A DNA stretch of 64,000 bases from Kribbella italica (GTDB lineage Bacteria > Actinomycetota > Actinomycetes > Propionibacteriales > Kribbellaceae), in contig NZ_JACHMY010000001.1 of NCBI RefSeq assembly GCF_014205135.1, positions 5,704,001 to 5,768,000 of the forward strand, written 5' to 3'. A program made the position numbers and the translations under genes. Shown one piece after another: positions 24,027-30,960 of the stretch (its first letter is position 1; every line of letters starts with the position of its first letter). Below the pieces are notes generated by a model, which saw only the letters and a list, made by a program, of their open reading frames with translations, made no database searches and had not been told where the DNA came from.

Positions 24027-24878
24027 GTGACTGGGGCACGGGGATGGTTGTTGCTGGCGTTGTGTGCGGTGCTGGCCGGTTGTGGCGATGCGCAACCAAC
24101 GGCAAGTGCTCCAACGACAACGCCTGCTACTACGGCTGCACCACCGGCGAGGCCGACGCCAGAGCCGACGCCGGCCACCCGGCCCGGTGAGTCGCACGAG
24201 CGGAACCTGATGCCGATCGTGCAGCACGGGCCGCGGGACAAGCCGCGGATCGCGCTCACGTTCGACGCGGACCTGACCACCGCCATGCAGCGCCGGTTGA
24301 CCAACGGCAAGGTGAAGTCGTACTACAACGACGCCCTGTTCAAGCACCTGAGAGACCTGAAGGTCCCCGCCACCCTGTTCCTCACCGGCCTGTGGATGGA
24401 GCAGTACCCGGACCGCACCCGCGAGCTGGCCGCGGACCCGCTCTTCGAGCTCGGCACCCACACCTACGACCACCGGGCCTTCACCAAGCGCTGCTACACG
24501 CTCGGCACGGTCCCGAAGCCCGACATGCTCACCGACGTACGCCGGGCCGTGACGATCCTCGACAAGCTCGACCCGCACGCGACCCGCTGGTTCCGGTTCC
24601 CCGGTGGCTGCTACGACGGTACGGCGCTGCACGAGCTGGCCCCGGCCGGCGTCACCGCGGTCGGCCTCGACGTCCCGGGCGCGGACGGCTTCGCCAAGTC
24701 CCCGAAAGGCATCGTCGAGCAGGTCGTCGAGCACGCCCGGAACGGCTCGATCGTCGTCCTGCACATGCACGGCGGCGACAACGCGCCGTACACGGACGAG
24801 GCCATCGTCCCGATCGTCGCCAAACTCCGTGCGAAGGGCTACGAGTTCGTCACCGTGACGGAACTGATGAGGCGCTGA
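24027..24878 (+). CDS. polysaccharide deacetylase lipoprotein (NodB fold, CE4)
   Basis: A 283-residue lipoprotein. A signal sequence ends in the lipobox LAGC at about residues 17-20. A Thr/Pro/Ala-rich linker (about 21-55) precedes the NodB domain. Motifs are ALTFDADLT (catalytic base and metal Asp), GTHTYDHRAF (metal His pair), RWFRFPGGCYDG and VLHMHGGDNAPYTDEA. A Cys in the PGG-CYD motif is somewhat unusual. The substrate is likely peptidoglycan or another N-acetylated polymer outside the membrane. The GTG start precedes TGARGWLLL. Confidence 0.88.
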   Translation: MTGARGWLLLALCAVLAGCGDAQPTASAPTTTPATTAAPPARPTPEPTPATRPGESHERNLMPIVQHGPRDKPRIALTFDADLTTAMQRRLTNGKVKSYYNDALFKHLRDLKVPATLFLTGLWMEQYPDRTRELAADPLFELGTHTYDHRAFTKRCYTLGTVPKPDMLTDVRRAVTILDKLDPHATRWFRFPGGCYDGTALHELAPAGVTAVGLDVPGADGFAKSPKGIVEQVVEHARNGSIVVLHMHGGDNAPYTDEAIVPIVAKLRAKGYEFVTVTELMRR

Positions 24879-24970
24879 GTCCGTCGGAACATGCAGTCAG
24901 TTGAGCGGAGACCCGTTCGGGATGGCACCCTGGGCTGACGACGAGGTCCGGCAACCAGAGGGTGGGCACT

Positions 24971-26329
24971 GTGACGACGACGGAGTCGCGGTCACGCGGC
25001 CGCAACCTGCGCCGTGACGCCCTGGGCGTCGGAGCCGGTACGGCGATCGGAGTCTCCTCCACCGCACCGGCGTACTCACTGGCCGTGTCGGTCGGACTGC
25101 TCGCCGCGTACACCGGAGCCGCCGCACCGATCGTGCTGGCCGTCAGCGCCGTACCGGTCGTGCTGGTCGCGCTCTGCTTCCGTGAGCTCAACCGGGCCGA
25201 GCCGGACTGCGGTACGACGTTCCCGTGGACCGAGAAGGCCTTCGGACTCGGCGTGGGCCGCATGGTCGGCTGGACCACGGTGATGGCCTGCGTGCTGGTG
25301 ATGAGCAACCTCGCGCAGGTCGCCTCGGTCTACACCTACGCACTGCTCGGGCTGGACGGCGCGGAGAACTCCCGGCTCGCCCAGGCCGCACTGGGCACGG
25401 TGTTCATCCTGGTCATGGCCCTGCTCGCCTACCGCGGTGTCCGCGTTGCCGCAGGCACCCAGCTGCTGCTCCTGTCGATCGAGCTGGTCGCGCTGCTCTG
25501 GTTCGTCGTCGGGGCCTTCCGGGAGGCCGGCAGCCTCAGCATCCCGGCCTTCTCGGACACCGGTCAGGGCGCCTGGGCCGCCGGCGTACTGGTGGCGGTG
25601 TTCCTCTACTGGGGCTGGGACTCGTCGTTCAGCGTCAACGAGGAGTCCCGCAACCCGCGCAGCACTCCGGCGATCGCCGCACTGGTCTCCAACGCCGTCC
25701 TGGTCGTCCTGTACGTCGTGGTGGCCTGGGCGGCCGTCGCGTACGCCGGGACCGGCCAGCTGGCCGGCATCGCCGACGACGACTTCCTCGCCGTACTCGG
25801 TGAGGACCTGCTCGGTACGGCGGGCGGCAAGCTGCTGATCGCCGCCGTACTGGTCTCAGCACTCGCCTCCACCCAGACCACGATCCTGCCGACCGCCCGG
25901 ACGATGCTGTCGATGGCCCGGCGGGACGCGTTCCCCGGCCGGTTCGCCCGGATCTCCAAGCGGTACCACACGCCCAGTGTGTCGACCTGGGTGTTCGCGA
26001 CCGCCAGCGTGCTGATCTACGTGACGCTCGTGCTCACCTCGGACGCCGTACTGGCCGACTCCGTCGCCGCGGTGTCCATCCTGGTCTCGCTGTACTACGT
26101 GGCGACCGCCCTGGCCGTTCCGTTCTACTTCAAGGGACAGGTCGCCGGCCGCGTGGTGCAGCGGCTGGTGGTGCCCGCGCTGGCCGTCGCGTCGTTCCTG
26201 ACCGTGCTGGTGCTGGCTGTCGCCGACGTCGGCACCGGCCCCCTGGTTGTGGTGGGTGTGACGATGGTGGTGGGCGCGGCGGTGATGTTCTCGATGAAAC
26301 CGCCCGCCGAAGGGGAGGGACGACGATGA
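24971..26329 (+). CDS. APC-family amino acid permease
   Basis: A 452-residue permease with about 12 hydrophobic helices. The first helix carries GVGAGTAIGVSSTAPAYSL, the unwound substrate-site region of APC transporters. EKAFG, the VASVYTYALLG helix and STQTTILPTARTMLSMAR follow. The GTG at 24971 is chosen because AGAGGG (24957-24962) sits 8 bases upstream; a GTG at 24962 overlaps that site. It overlaps the following lipoprotein gene by ATGA, placing transport and the YgiB/YgiC-like pair in one operon. The substrate is unknown. Confidence 0.85.
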   Translation: MTTTESRSRGRNLRRDALGVGAGTAIGVSSTAPAYSLAVSVGLLAAYTGAAAPIVLAVSAVPVVLVALCFRELNRAEPDCGTTFPWTEKAFGLGVGRMVGWTTVMACVLVMSNLAQVASVYTYALLGLDGAENSRLAQAALGTVFILVMALLAYRGVRVAAGTQLLLLSIELVALLWFVVGAFREAGSLSIPAFSDTGQGAWAAGVLVAVFLYWGWDSSFSVNEESRNPRSTPAIAALVSNAVLVVLYVVVAWAAVAYAGTGQLAGIADDDFLAVLGEDLLGTAGGKLLIAAVLVSALASTQTTILPTARTMLSMARRDAFPGRFARISKRYHTPSVSTWVFATASVLIYVTLVLTSDAVLADSVAAVSILVSLYYVATALAVPFYFKGQVAGRVVQRLVVPALAVASFLTVLVLAVADVGTGPLVVVGVTMVVGAAVMFSMKPPAEGEGRR

Positions 26330-26754
26330 GCAACCGCCGGATGCGCAGTACCGGGATCACGCTCGGCCTGACCGCGCTGGTCGCGGCCTCGCTGACCGGG
26401 TGCTCCAGCGACGACGACGACCAGCCGGAGTACGCCGCGATCTGCGTCGACCCGCAGACCGAGCAGCGTACCGACGACGGCAACTGCAAGGACGAGCGCG
26501 AGTACAACGGCGCCGGGTCCGGTGCGGGCTTCTTCTGGTTCTACATGGCCACCCGGGGCGGGGCGCTGGTCCCGCCGATCGGCGGCCGGTTCAACGGCGG
26601 CAGCGGGACCTACACGATCCCCCGGACCAGTCAGGGCGGGGGCACCGGCAGCCCGACGATCAAGCGCGGCGGACTGGACACCAAGGGCGGCGACATCGGC
26701 ACGATCTCGCGCGGCGGCTTCGGCAAATCGGGCAAGGGGAGCTCTGGCGGCTGA
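26326..26754 (+). CDS. YgiB/DUF1190-like lipoprotein
   Basis: A 142-residue lipoprotein with lipobox SLTGC (Cys near residue 26), an Asp-rich stretch, two further Cys residues (AAICVD, GNCKDE) and a Gly-rich C-terminal half. The tail TISRGGFGKSGKGSSGG strongly resembles the end of Escherichia coli YgiB (TVTRGGFG...), and the next gene is YgiC-like, reproducing the ygiBC order. Function in E. coli is unclear. The coupled ATGA overlaps on both sides show one transcript with the permease. Family assignment rests on the tail motif and the neighbourhood. Confidence 0.7.
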   Translation: MSNRRMRSTGITLGLTALVAASLTGCSSDDDDQPEYAAICVDPQTEQRTDDGNCKDEREYNGAGSGAGFFWFYMATRGGALVPPIGGRFNGGSGTYTIPRTSQGGGTGSPTIKRGGLDTKGGDIGTISRGGFGKSGKGSSGG

Positions 26755-27977
26755 TGTGGCGGCACTCGATCAAGCCCCGCCCGGACTGGCGGGACAAGGT
26801 CGTCGAGCAGGGTCTGGTCTTTCCGATGACCGACATGCCGGACGGCACCGAACGCCCGTACTGGAACGAGAGCGCCTGGTACGAGGTGACCATGGACGAG
26901 GTCCTGCACCTCGAGGAGGTCACCGAGGAGCTGTACGCGATGTGCAAGCACGCCGCCGCGGTGATGGCGGCCGGCGACCGGTTCAGTGACGCCCAGCTCG
27001 GCCTCGCGCCCGGGACGCTGCCGCTGGTGCAGGAGTCGCTGAAGCGCGACGACCTGTCGGTGTACGCGCGGTTCGACCTGGTCTGGAACGGCGTCGAGCC
27101 GAAGATGCTGGAGATCAACGGCGACACCCCGACCGGGCTGCTGGAGTCCGCGGTGATCCAGTGGAACTGGCTGGAGGAGATCTTCCCCGACGCCGACCAG
27201 TGGAACTCCGTGCACGACCGGCTGGTGAAGTGGTGGGGCGACCAGCGCGCGGCCGGCCGGTTCCCGGGCAACGAGGCGCACTTCTTCAACTCCGGCGCGG
27301 AGACCACCGGCGAGGAGGCGATGACGGTCGCCTACCTGCGCGACACCGCGGCGATGTCCGGCCTGGCGACGTACGGGCACGAGATCGAGGACCTCGGCTG
27401 GGAGTCGGCCCAGCGCGCGTTCGTCGACTGGGGCGGGCGGAAGATCCGGACCGCGTTCAAGCTGTACCCGTGGGAGGACATGCTCGACGACCAGTTCGGG
27501 CGCTACCTGCTGGCCGGGACCGAACGCGAGCCGGTGCAGTGGATCGAGCCGATCTGGAAGACGATGCTGTCCACCAAGGCGATCCTGCCGATCCTGTGGG
27601 AGCTCTACCCCGACCACCCGAACCTGCTGCCGGCGTACTTCGACGGCCCCGGTGACCTGCTCGAGTGGGTGGCCAAACCGCTGCACGGGCGCGAGGGCAG
27701 CAACATCCGGATCCACACCATCAGCGGCGACGACCACGTGCACGACGGGCCGTACGACACCGACACGATGGTGTACCAGGAGTGGAGCCCGCTGCCGTCG
27801 TACGAGGGGAACCGGGCGGTGATCGGCAGCTGGATCGTCGACGGCGCCGCGGCCGGGATGATGGTCCGCGAGTCCGACGGCCCGATCACCGACTACTACG
27901 CCCGTTTCGTCCCGCACGCGATCGGCACGTCGCCGCGGCCCGACGACGACACGATCAAGCAGTGGCTGACCGAGTGA
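26754..27977 (+). CDS. glutathionylspermidine synthase-like ATP-grasp protein (YgiC-like)
   Basis: A 407-residue enzyme of the glutathionylspermidine synthase preATP-grasp/ATP-grasp family. Motifs are FDLVWNGVEPKMLEINGDTP, LLESAVIQWNWLEE, LLEWVAKPLHGREGSNI and VYQEWSPLPSYEG near the end. It lacks the CHAP amidase domain of the bifunctional E. coli enzyme. Mycothiol actinomycetes generally do not use glutathione, so it probably ligates another carboxylate to an amine. The ATG overlaps the lipoprotein stop. Its stop abuts the stop of the convergent aldehyde dehydrogenase gene. Confidence 0.85.
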   Translation: MWRHSIKPRPDWRDKVVEQGLVFPMTDMPDGTERPYWNESAWYEVTMDEVLHLEEVTEELYAMCKHAAAVMAAGDRFSDAQLGLAPGTLPLVQESLKRDDLSVYARFDLVWNGVEPKMLEINGDTPTGLLESAVIQWNWLEEIFPDADQWNSVHDRLVKWWGDQRAAGRFPGNEAHFFNSGAETTGEEAMTVAYLRDTAAMSGLATYGHEIEDLGWESAQRAFVDWGGRKIRTAFKLYPWEDMLDDQFGRYLLAGTEREPVQWIEPIWKTMLSTKAILPILWELYPDHPNLLPAYFDGPGDLLEWVAKPLHGREGSNIRIHTISGDDHVHDGPYDTDTMVYQEWSPLPSYEGNRAVIGSWIVDGAAAGMMVRESDGPITDYYARFVPHAIGTSPRPDDDTIKQWLTE

Positions 27978-29438
27978 TCAGTCCAGGTTCACGGCGACGT
28001 ACTTGACCTCGAGGTACTCGTCGATGCCGACGGTACCGCCCTCGCGGCCGAGGCCGGACTGCTTGACGCCGCCGAACGGCGCGGCCGGGTTGGAGACGAT
28101 GCCCTGGTTGAGGCCGATCATGCCGGTCTCGAGCCGCTCCGAGACGCGTAGCGCGCGGCCGAGATCACGCGTGAACAGGTACGAGACCAGGCCGAACTCG
28201 GTGTCGTTGGCCATCGCGACCGCCTCGTCCTCGGTCTCGAAGGCGGTCAGCGGCGCGACCGGGCCGAAGATCTCCTCCTTCTGCAGGCGGGCACTCTTCG
28301 GTACGTCGGTGAGCACGGTCGGCGGGTAGAAGTATCCCTTGCCCTCGGCAAAATCCCCGCCGGTGAGCACGCGGGCGCCCTGCTGGACGGCGTCCTCGAC
28401 GAGGTCCTTGACCTTGTCGCGCTGCTTCCCGTCGATCAGCGGTCCGACCTGGACACCGTCCTCGGTGCCGCGGCCGACCTTGAGCGCGGCCATCTTCTCG
28501 GTCAGCTTGGCGGCGAAGGCGTCCAGCACCGAGGAGTGGACGTAGATGCGGTTGGCCGCCGTACAGGCTTCGCCGCCGTTGCGCATCTTGGCCAGCATCG
28601 CGCCGTCGACGGCCTTGTCCAGGTCGGCGTCCTCGAAGACCAGGAACGGCGCGTTGCCGCCCAGCTCCATGCTCGTCTTCAGGACCTGTTCGGCGGACTG
28701 CTCGATGAGCTTCCGGCCGACCGGCGTCGAACCGGTGAAGGACAGCTTCCGGGCGCGCGGGTCGCGGATCAGCGGCTCCATCACGCCGCCGGAGTCGCTG
28801 GTGGTGATCACGTTCAGTACGCCGGCCGGCAGCCCGGCCTCGGTCATCAGCTCGGCCAGCTTCAGCATCGACAGCGGGGTCTGCGCGGCGGGCTTGATCA
28901 CCATCGTGCAGCCGGCGGCGACCGCGGGACCGATCTTGCGGGCGCCCATCGCGGCCGGGAAGTTCCACGGGGTGATCAACAGGCACGGCCCGACCGGCTG
29001 GCGCATCACCAGGAACCGGCCCTGGCCGTTCGGCGCGACCTGGTAGCCGCCGTCGATCCGGACCGCTTCCTCGGCGAACCAGCGGAAGAACTCCGCGGCG
29101 TACGCGATCTCGCCCTTGGACTCCGCGACCGGCTTGCCCATCTCGAGCGTCATCAGCAGCGCCAGCTCGTCGGCGCGCTCGGTCATCAGCTCGTAGGTTC
29201 TTCTGAGGATCTCGCCCCGCTCGCGCGGTGCGGTGGCGGCCCACTCGGCCTGGGCGGCGACCGCCGCGTCGAGGGCGGCCAGGCCGTCGGCCGGGGACGC
29301 GTCAGCGACCTCGACGAGCGTCGTACCGGTGGAGGGGTCCTCGACGGCGAGAGTCCTACCGCCCTCGGCCGCTTGCCTTGTGCCTCCGACGAACAGCTCG
29401 GTCGGACATGCTTGGACGACATCCTGCTCGCGCGACAT
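27978..29438 (-). CDS. gabD: succinate-semialdehyde dehydrogenase (NAD(P)+)
   Basis: A 486-residue aldehyde dehydrogenase. Visible features are PWNFPAAMGARKIGPA, the cofactor-binding FTGSTPVGRKL, the general base Glu in MELGGNAPF and the nucleophile Cys in GGEACTAANR. The C-terminal PFGGVKQSGLGREGG-x-x-GIDEYLE is typical of GabD-type enzymes. The likely reaction is oxidation of succinate semialdehyde to succinate in 4-aminobutyrate breakdown. A related semialdehyde substrate, such as 2-oxoglutarate semialdehyde from the hydroxyproline route at 60-64 kb, cannot be excluded. It is monocistronic. Confidence 0.85.
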   Translation of the reverse strand: MSREQDVVQACPTELFVGGTRQAAEGGRTLAVEDPSTGTTLVEVADASPADGLAALDAAVAAQAEWAATAPRERGEILRRTYELMTERADELALLMTLEMGKPVAESKGEIAYAAEFFRWFAEEAVRIDGGYQVAPNGQGRFLVMRQPVGPCLLITPWNFPAAMGARKIGPAVAAGCTMVIKPAAQTPLSMLKLAELMTEAGLPAGVLNVITTSDSGGVMEPLIRDPRARKLSFTGSTPVGRKLIEQSAEQVLKTSMELGGNAPFLVFEDADLDKAVDGAMLAKMRNGGEACTAANRIYVHSSVLDAFAAKLTEKMAALKVGRGTEDGVQVGPLIDGKQRDKVKDLVEDAVQQGARVLTGGDFAEGKGYFYPPTVLTDVPKSARLQKEEIFGPVAPLTAFETEDEAVAMANDTEFGLVSYLFTRDLGRALRVSERLETGMIGLNQGIVSNPAAPFGGVKQSGLGREGGTVGIDEYLEVKYVAVNLD

Positions 29439-29474
29439 CAGCTCTGCCTTTCCATCAGTGGGGCAGTACCCACT

Positions 29475-30542
29475 TTAGGCAGTTGCTACGAAGTGCGGAG
29501 CAGAGCGCGGCACCGTGCGGATGGCCCGGGTCAGGGCCGCCGCGACCGTGCGGAGGATCGACGAGCGCACCAGACCGTCGTACGCCAACGGCGCCAGCAT
29601 GATCTCGGCCGCACCCGTCCCGGCGGCCAGCTTGGCCAGTCCGGCCGCGACGGTCGAGCGGGAGCCGACGATGTGGCCCGGGTCGTCCAGGAGCCGCTCG
29701 GCCCGGCCGCGCTCGCGTCCGGTGATCGGTGGCTCCAGCAGCTCGAGCAGCTCGGCCGGAGTGGCGCGCGGCGAGGCAGCGGCCAGCCGGTGCTTCACCC
29801 GGACGTACTCGGCCAGGCGGTTGAGCGCCTCCTCGTCGGTGTCGGCGGCAACGACTCCGACCGACACACCCAGGTAGGGCTTGCCAGTAGGCCCGGTCGG
29901 CTCGAAGGTGTCCCGGTACGCCGCCGCGGCCACCACAGTGGTCTCCGAAGCGGTCAGGAAGATCGGCAGCCCTCGTACCGCGGCCAACTGCGCCGTGGCC
30001 GGCCGGTTCGCCAGAACGAACACGGGCGGCGGCAGCCCGGCCAGCGTGAGGCGGACGTCCCCTACCGGGGTCCGTCCGGGCAGTCCGTCACGCAGGAACC
30101 GGCACAACTCGTCCAGCCGCTGCGGGAAGGCCTCCCGCGCGTCGCCGGACCAGCCGAGAGCAGCCGCGGTACAAGGAGCCGACACGCTGCCTTCGCTGAC
30201 CCCGAGGTCGATCCTGCTCGGGTACGCCGCGGCCAGCGCGGCGAACTGCTCGGCGATCAGCAGCGGCCTGTGGTTGCCCAGCAGGACTCCCCCGGAGCCC
30301 AGCCGGATCCGGTCGGTCCGAGCAGCCAGCACGGCGGCCAGCACGGCCGGCGCGGCACTGCCGATCCCCCGGACCCCGTGGTGCTCGGCCACCCAGAACC
30401 GGCGGAAGCCCAGGTCGTCGGCGGCCTGCGCGACCTCGACGGTCTCCCGCAACGCGGCCGCGGCGGACTGCCCGGCCGGCTGCGGTACGACGTCGAGCAC
30501 CGAGTGGGCTGAGACCGGGAGACCGGGAGCTGGGCTGTACAC
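29475..30542 (-). CDS. luciferase-like (LLM) flavin-dependent monooxygenase
   Basis: A 355-residue TIM-barrel flavin or F420-dependent oxidoreductase. Typical segments are VAQAADDLGFRRFWVAEHHG, RIRLGSGGVLLGNHRPLLIAEQFAALAAAYPSRIDLGVS and VGSRSTVAAGLAKLAAGTGAAEIML. The start is uncertain: GTG (VYSPAPGLPVSAHS) fits the usual N-terminus, while the frame stays open upstream without homology. It is transcribed divergently from the LanM gene across a region with matched dyads. In actagardine biosynthesis a luciferase-like enzyme (GarO) oxidises a lanthionine thioether to a sulfoxide, and a similar tailoring role is a reasonable inference here. An unrelated role remains possible. Confidence 0.75.
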   Translation of the reverse strand: MYSPAPGLPVSAHSVLDVVPQPAGQSAAAALRETVEVAQAADDLGFRRFWVAEHHGVRGIGSAAPAVLAAVLAARTDRIRLGSGGVLLGNHRPLLIAEQFAALAAAYPSRIDLGVSEGSVSAPCTAAALGWSGDAREAFPQRLDELCRFLRDGLPGRTPVGDVRLTLAGLPPPVFVLANRPATAQLAAVRGLPIFLTASETTVVAAAAYRDTFEPTGPTGKPYLGVSVGVVAADTDEEALNRLAEYVRVKHRLAAASPRATPAELLELLEPPITGRERGRAERLLDDPGHIVGSRSTVAAGLAKLAAGTGAAEIMLAPLAYDGLVRSSILRTVAAALTRAIRTVPRSAPHFVATA

Positions 30543-30575
30543 CCGTCCACCGTGACACCTGCGCGCCGTACCCAC

Positions 30576-30594
30576 ATGGGGGATCACCCCCCAT
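30576..30594. promoter_or_regulatory. GC-rich 19-bp dyad, site 1 of the LanM/LLM divergent region
   Basis: ATGGGGGATCACCCCCCAT is a 19-bp inverted repeat; perfect pairing extends outward to ACATGGGGG/CCCCCATGT. It lies 34 bases upstream of the proposed start of the LLM gene. A second 19-bp dyad with the same ATGGG/CCCAT ends occurs before LanM (30909-30927). Confidence 0.55.
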
Positions 30595-30862
30595 GTTCCT
30601 TGCCCCCACCCCGCACCCAAAGATGGGGGCCCAAGGCACTTGTCCGGCCCCGGCGGCTCGGGCATCGTTCTCGGCGTTCCAGCAGAACACCGACAGCGGG
30701 AGGCCGGCCACGAGGACAACGATCAGCGGGGGCCGGTGACGGCCGACCTGCAACCCACGAATTCCTGAGCCGCGAAAGCCTTCCACCAGAGGCCGACCGG
30801 AACAGGCGCTGCTGCCGCGGGGCGGTCGTCCCCCAGTCACCGTCCCGCGGACAGCTGCAAAA

Positions 30863-30901
30863 CAAGCGTTTGTGGGACACGTACGACGAAGCGAACGCTT
30901 G
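30863..30901. promoter_or_regulatory. inverted repeat upstream of LanM
   Basis: CAAGCGTT (30863-30870) and AACGCTTG (30894-30901) are perfect 8-bp arms 23 bases apart. AGCGTTTGT from the left arm recurs at 34130, upstream of the LuxR regulator gene of the same locus, suggesting a shared control element. The rest of the 418-base divergent region shows no gene. Confidence 0.4.
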
Positions 30902-30908
30902 CGGAAAT

Positions 30909-30927
30909 ATGGGGGACGCATACCCAT
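30909..30927. promoter_or_regulatory. GC-rich 19-bp dyad, site 2 of the LanM/LLM divergent region
   Basis: ATGGGGGACGCATACCCAT has the same length and ATGGG/CCCAT ends as the dyad at 30576. It lies 33 bases before the LanM start, a position suited to an operator or activator site for the locus regulator. Confidence 0.55.
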
Positions 30928-30960
30928 GTCTTCCTGCCCGCCTGCTGCCACGCTGTCGGC

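Noticed and set aside
28536..30512. Plus-strand frame of 658 codons opposite the aldehyde dehydrogenase and LLM genes
   Set aside because: Antisense shadow with His/Arg/Gln-rich composition and no motif; the minus-strand genes have clear catalytic residues.
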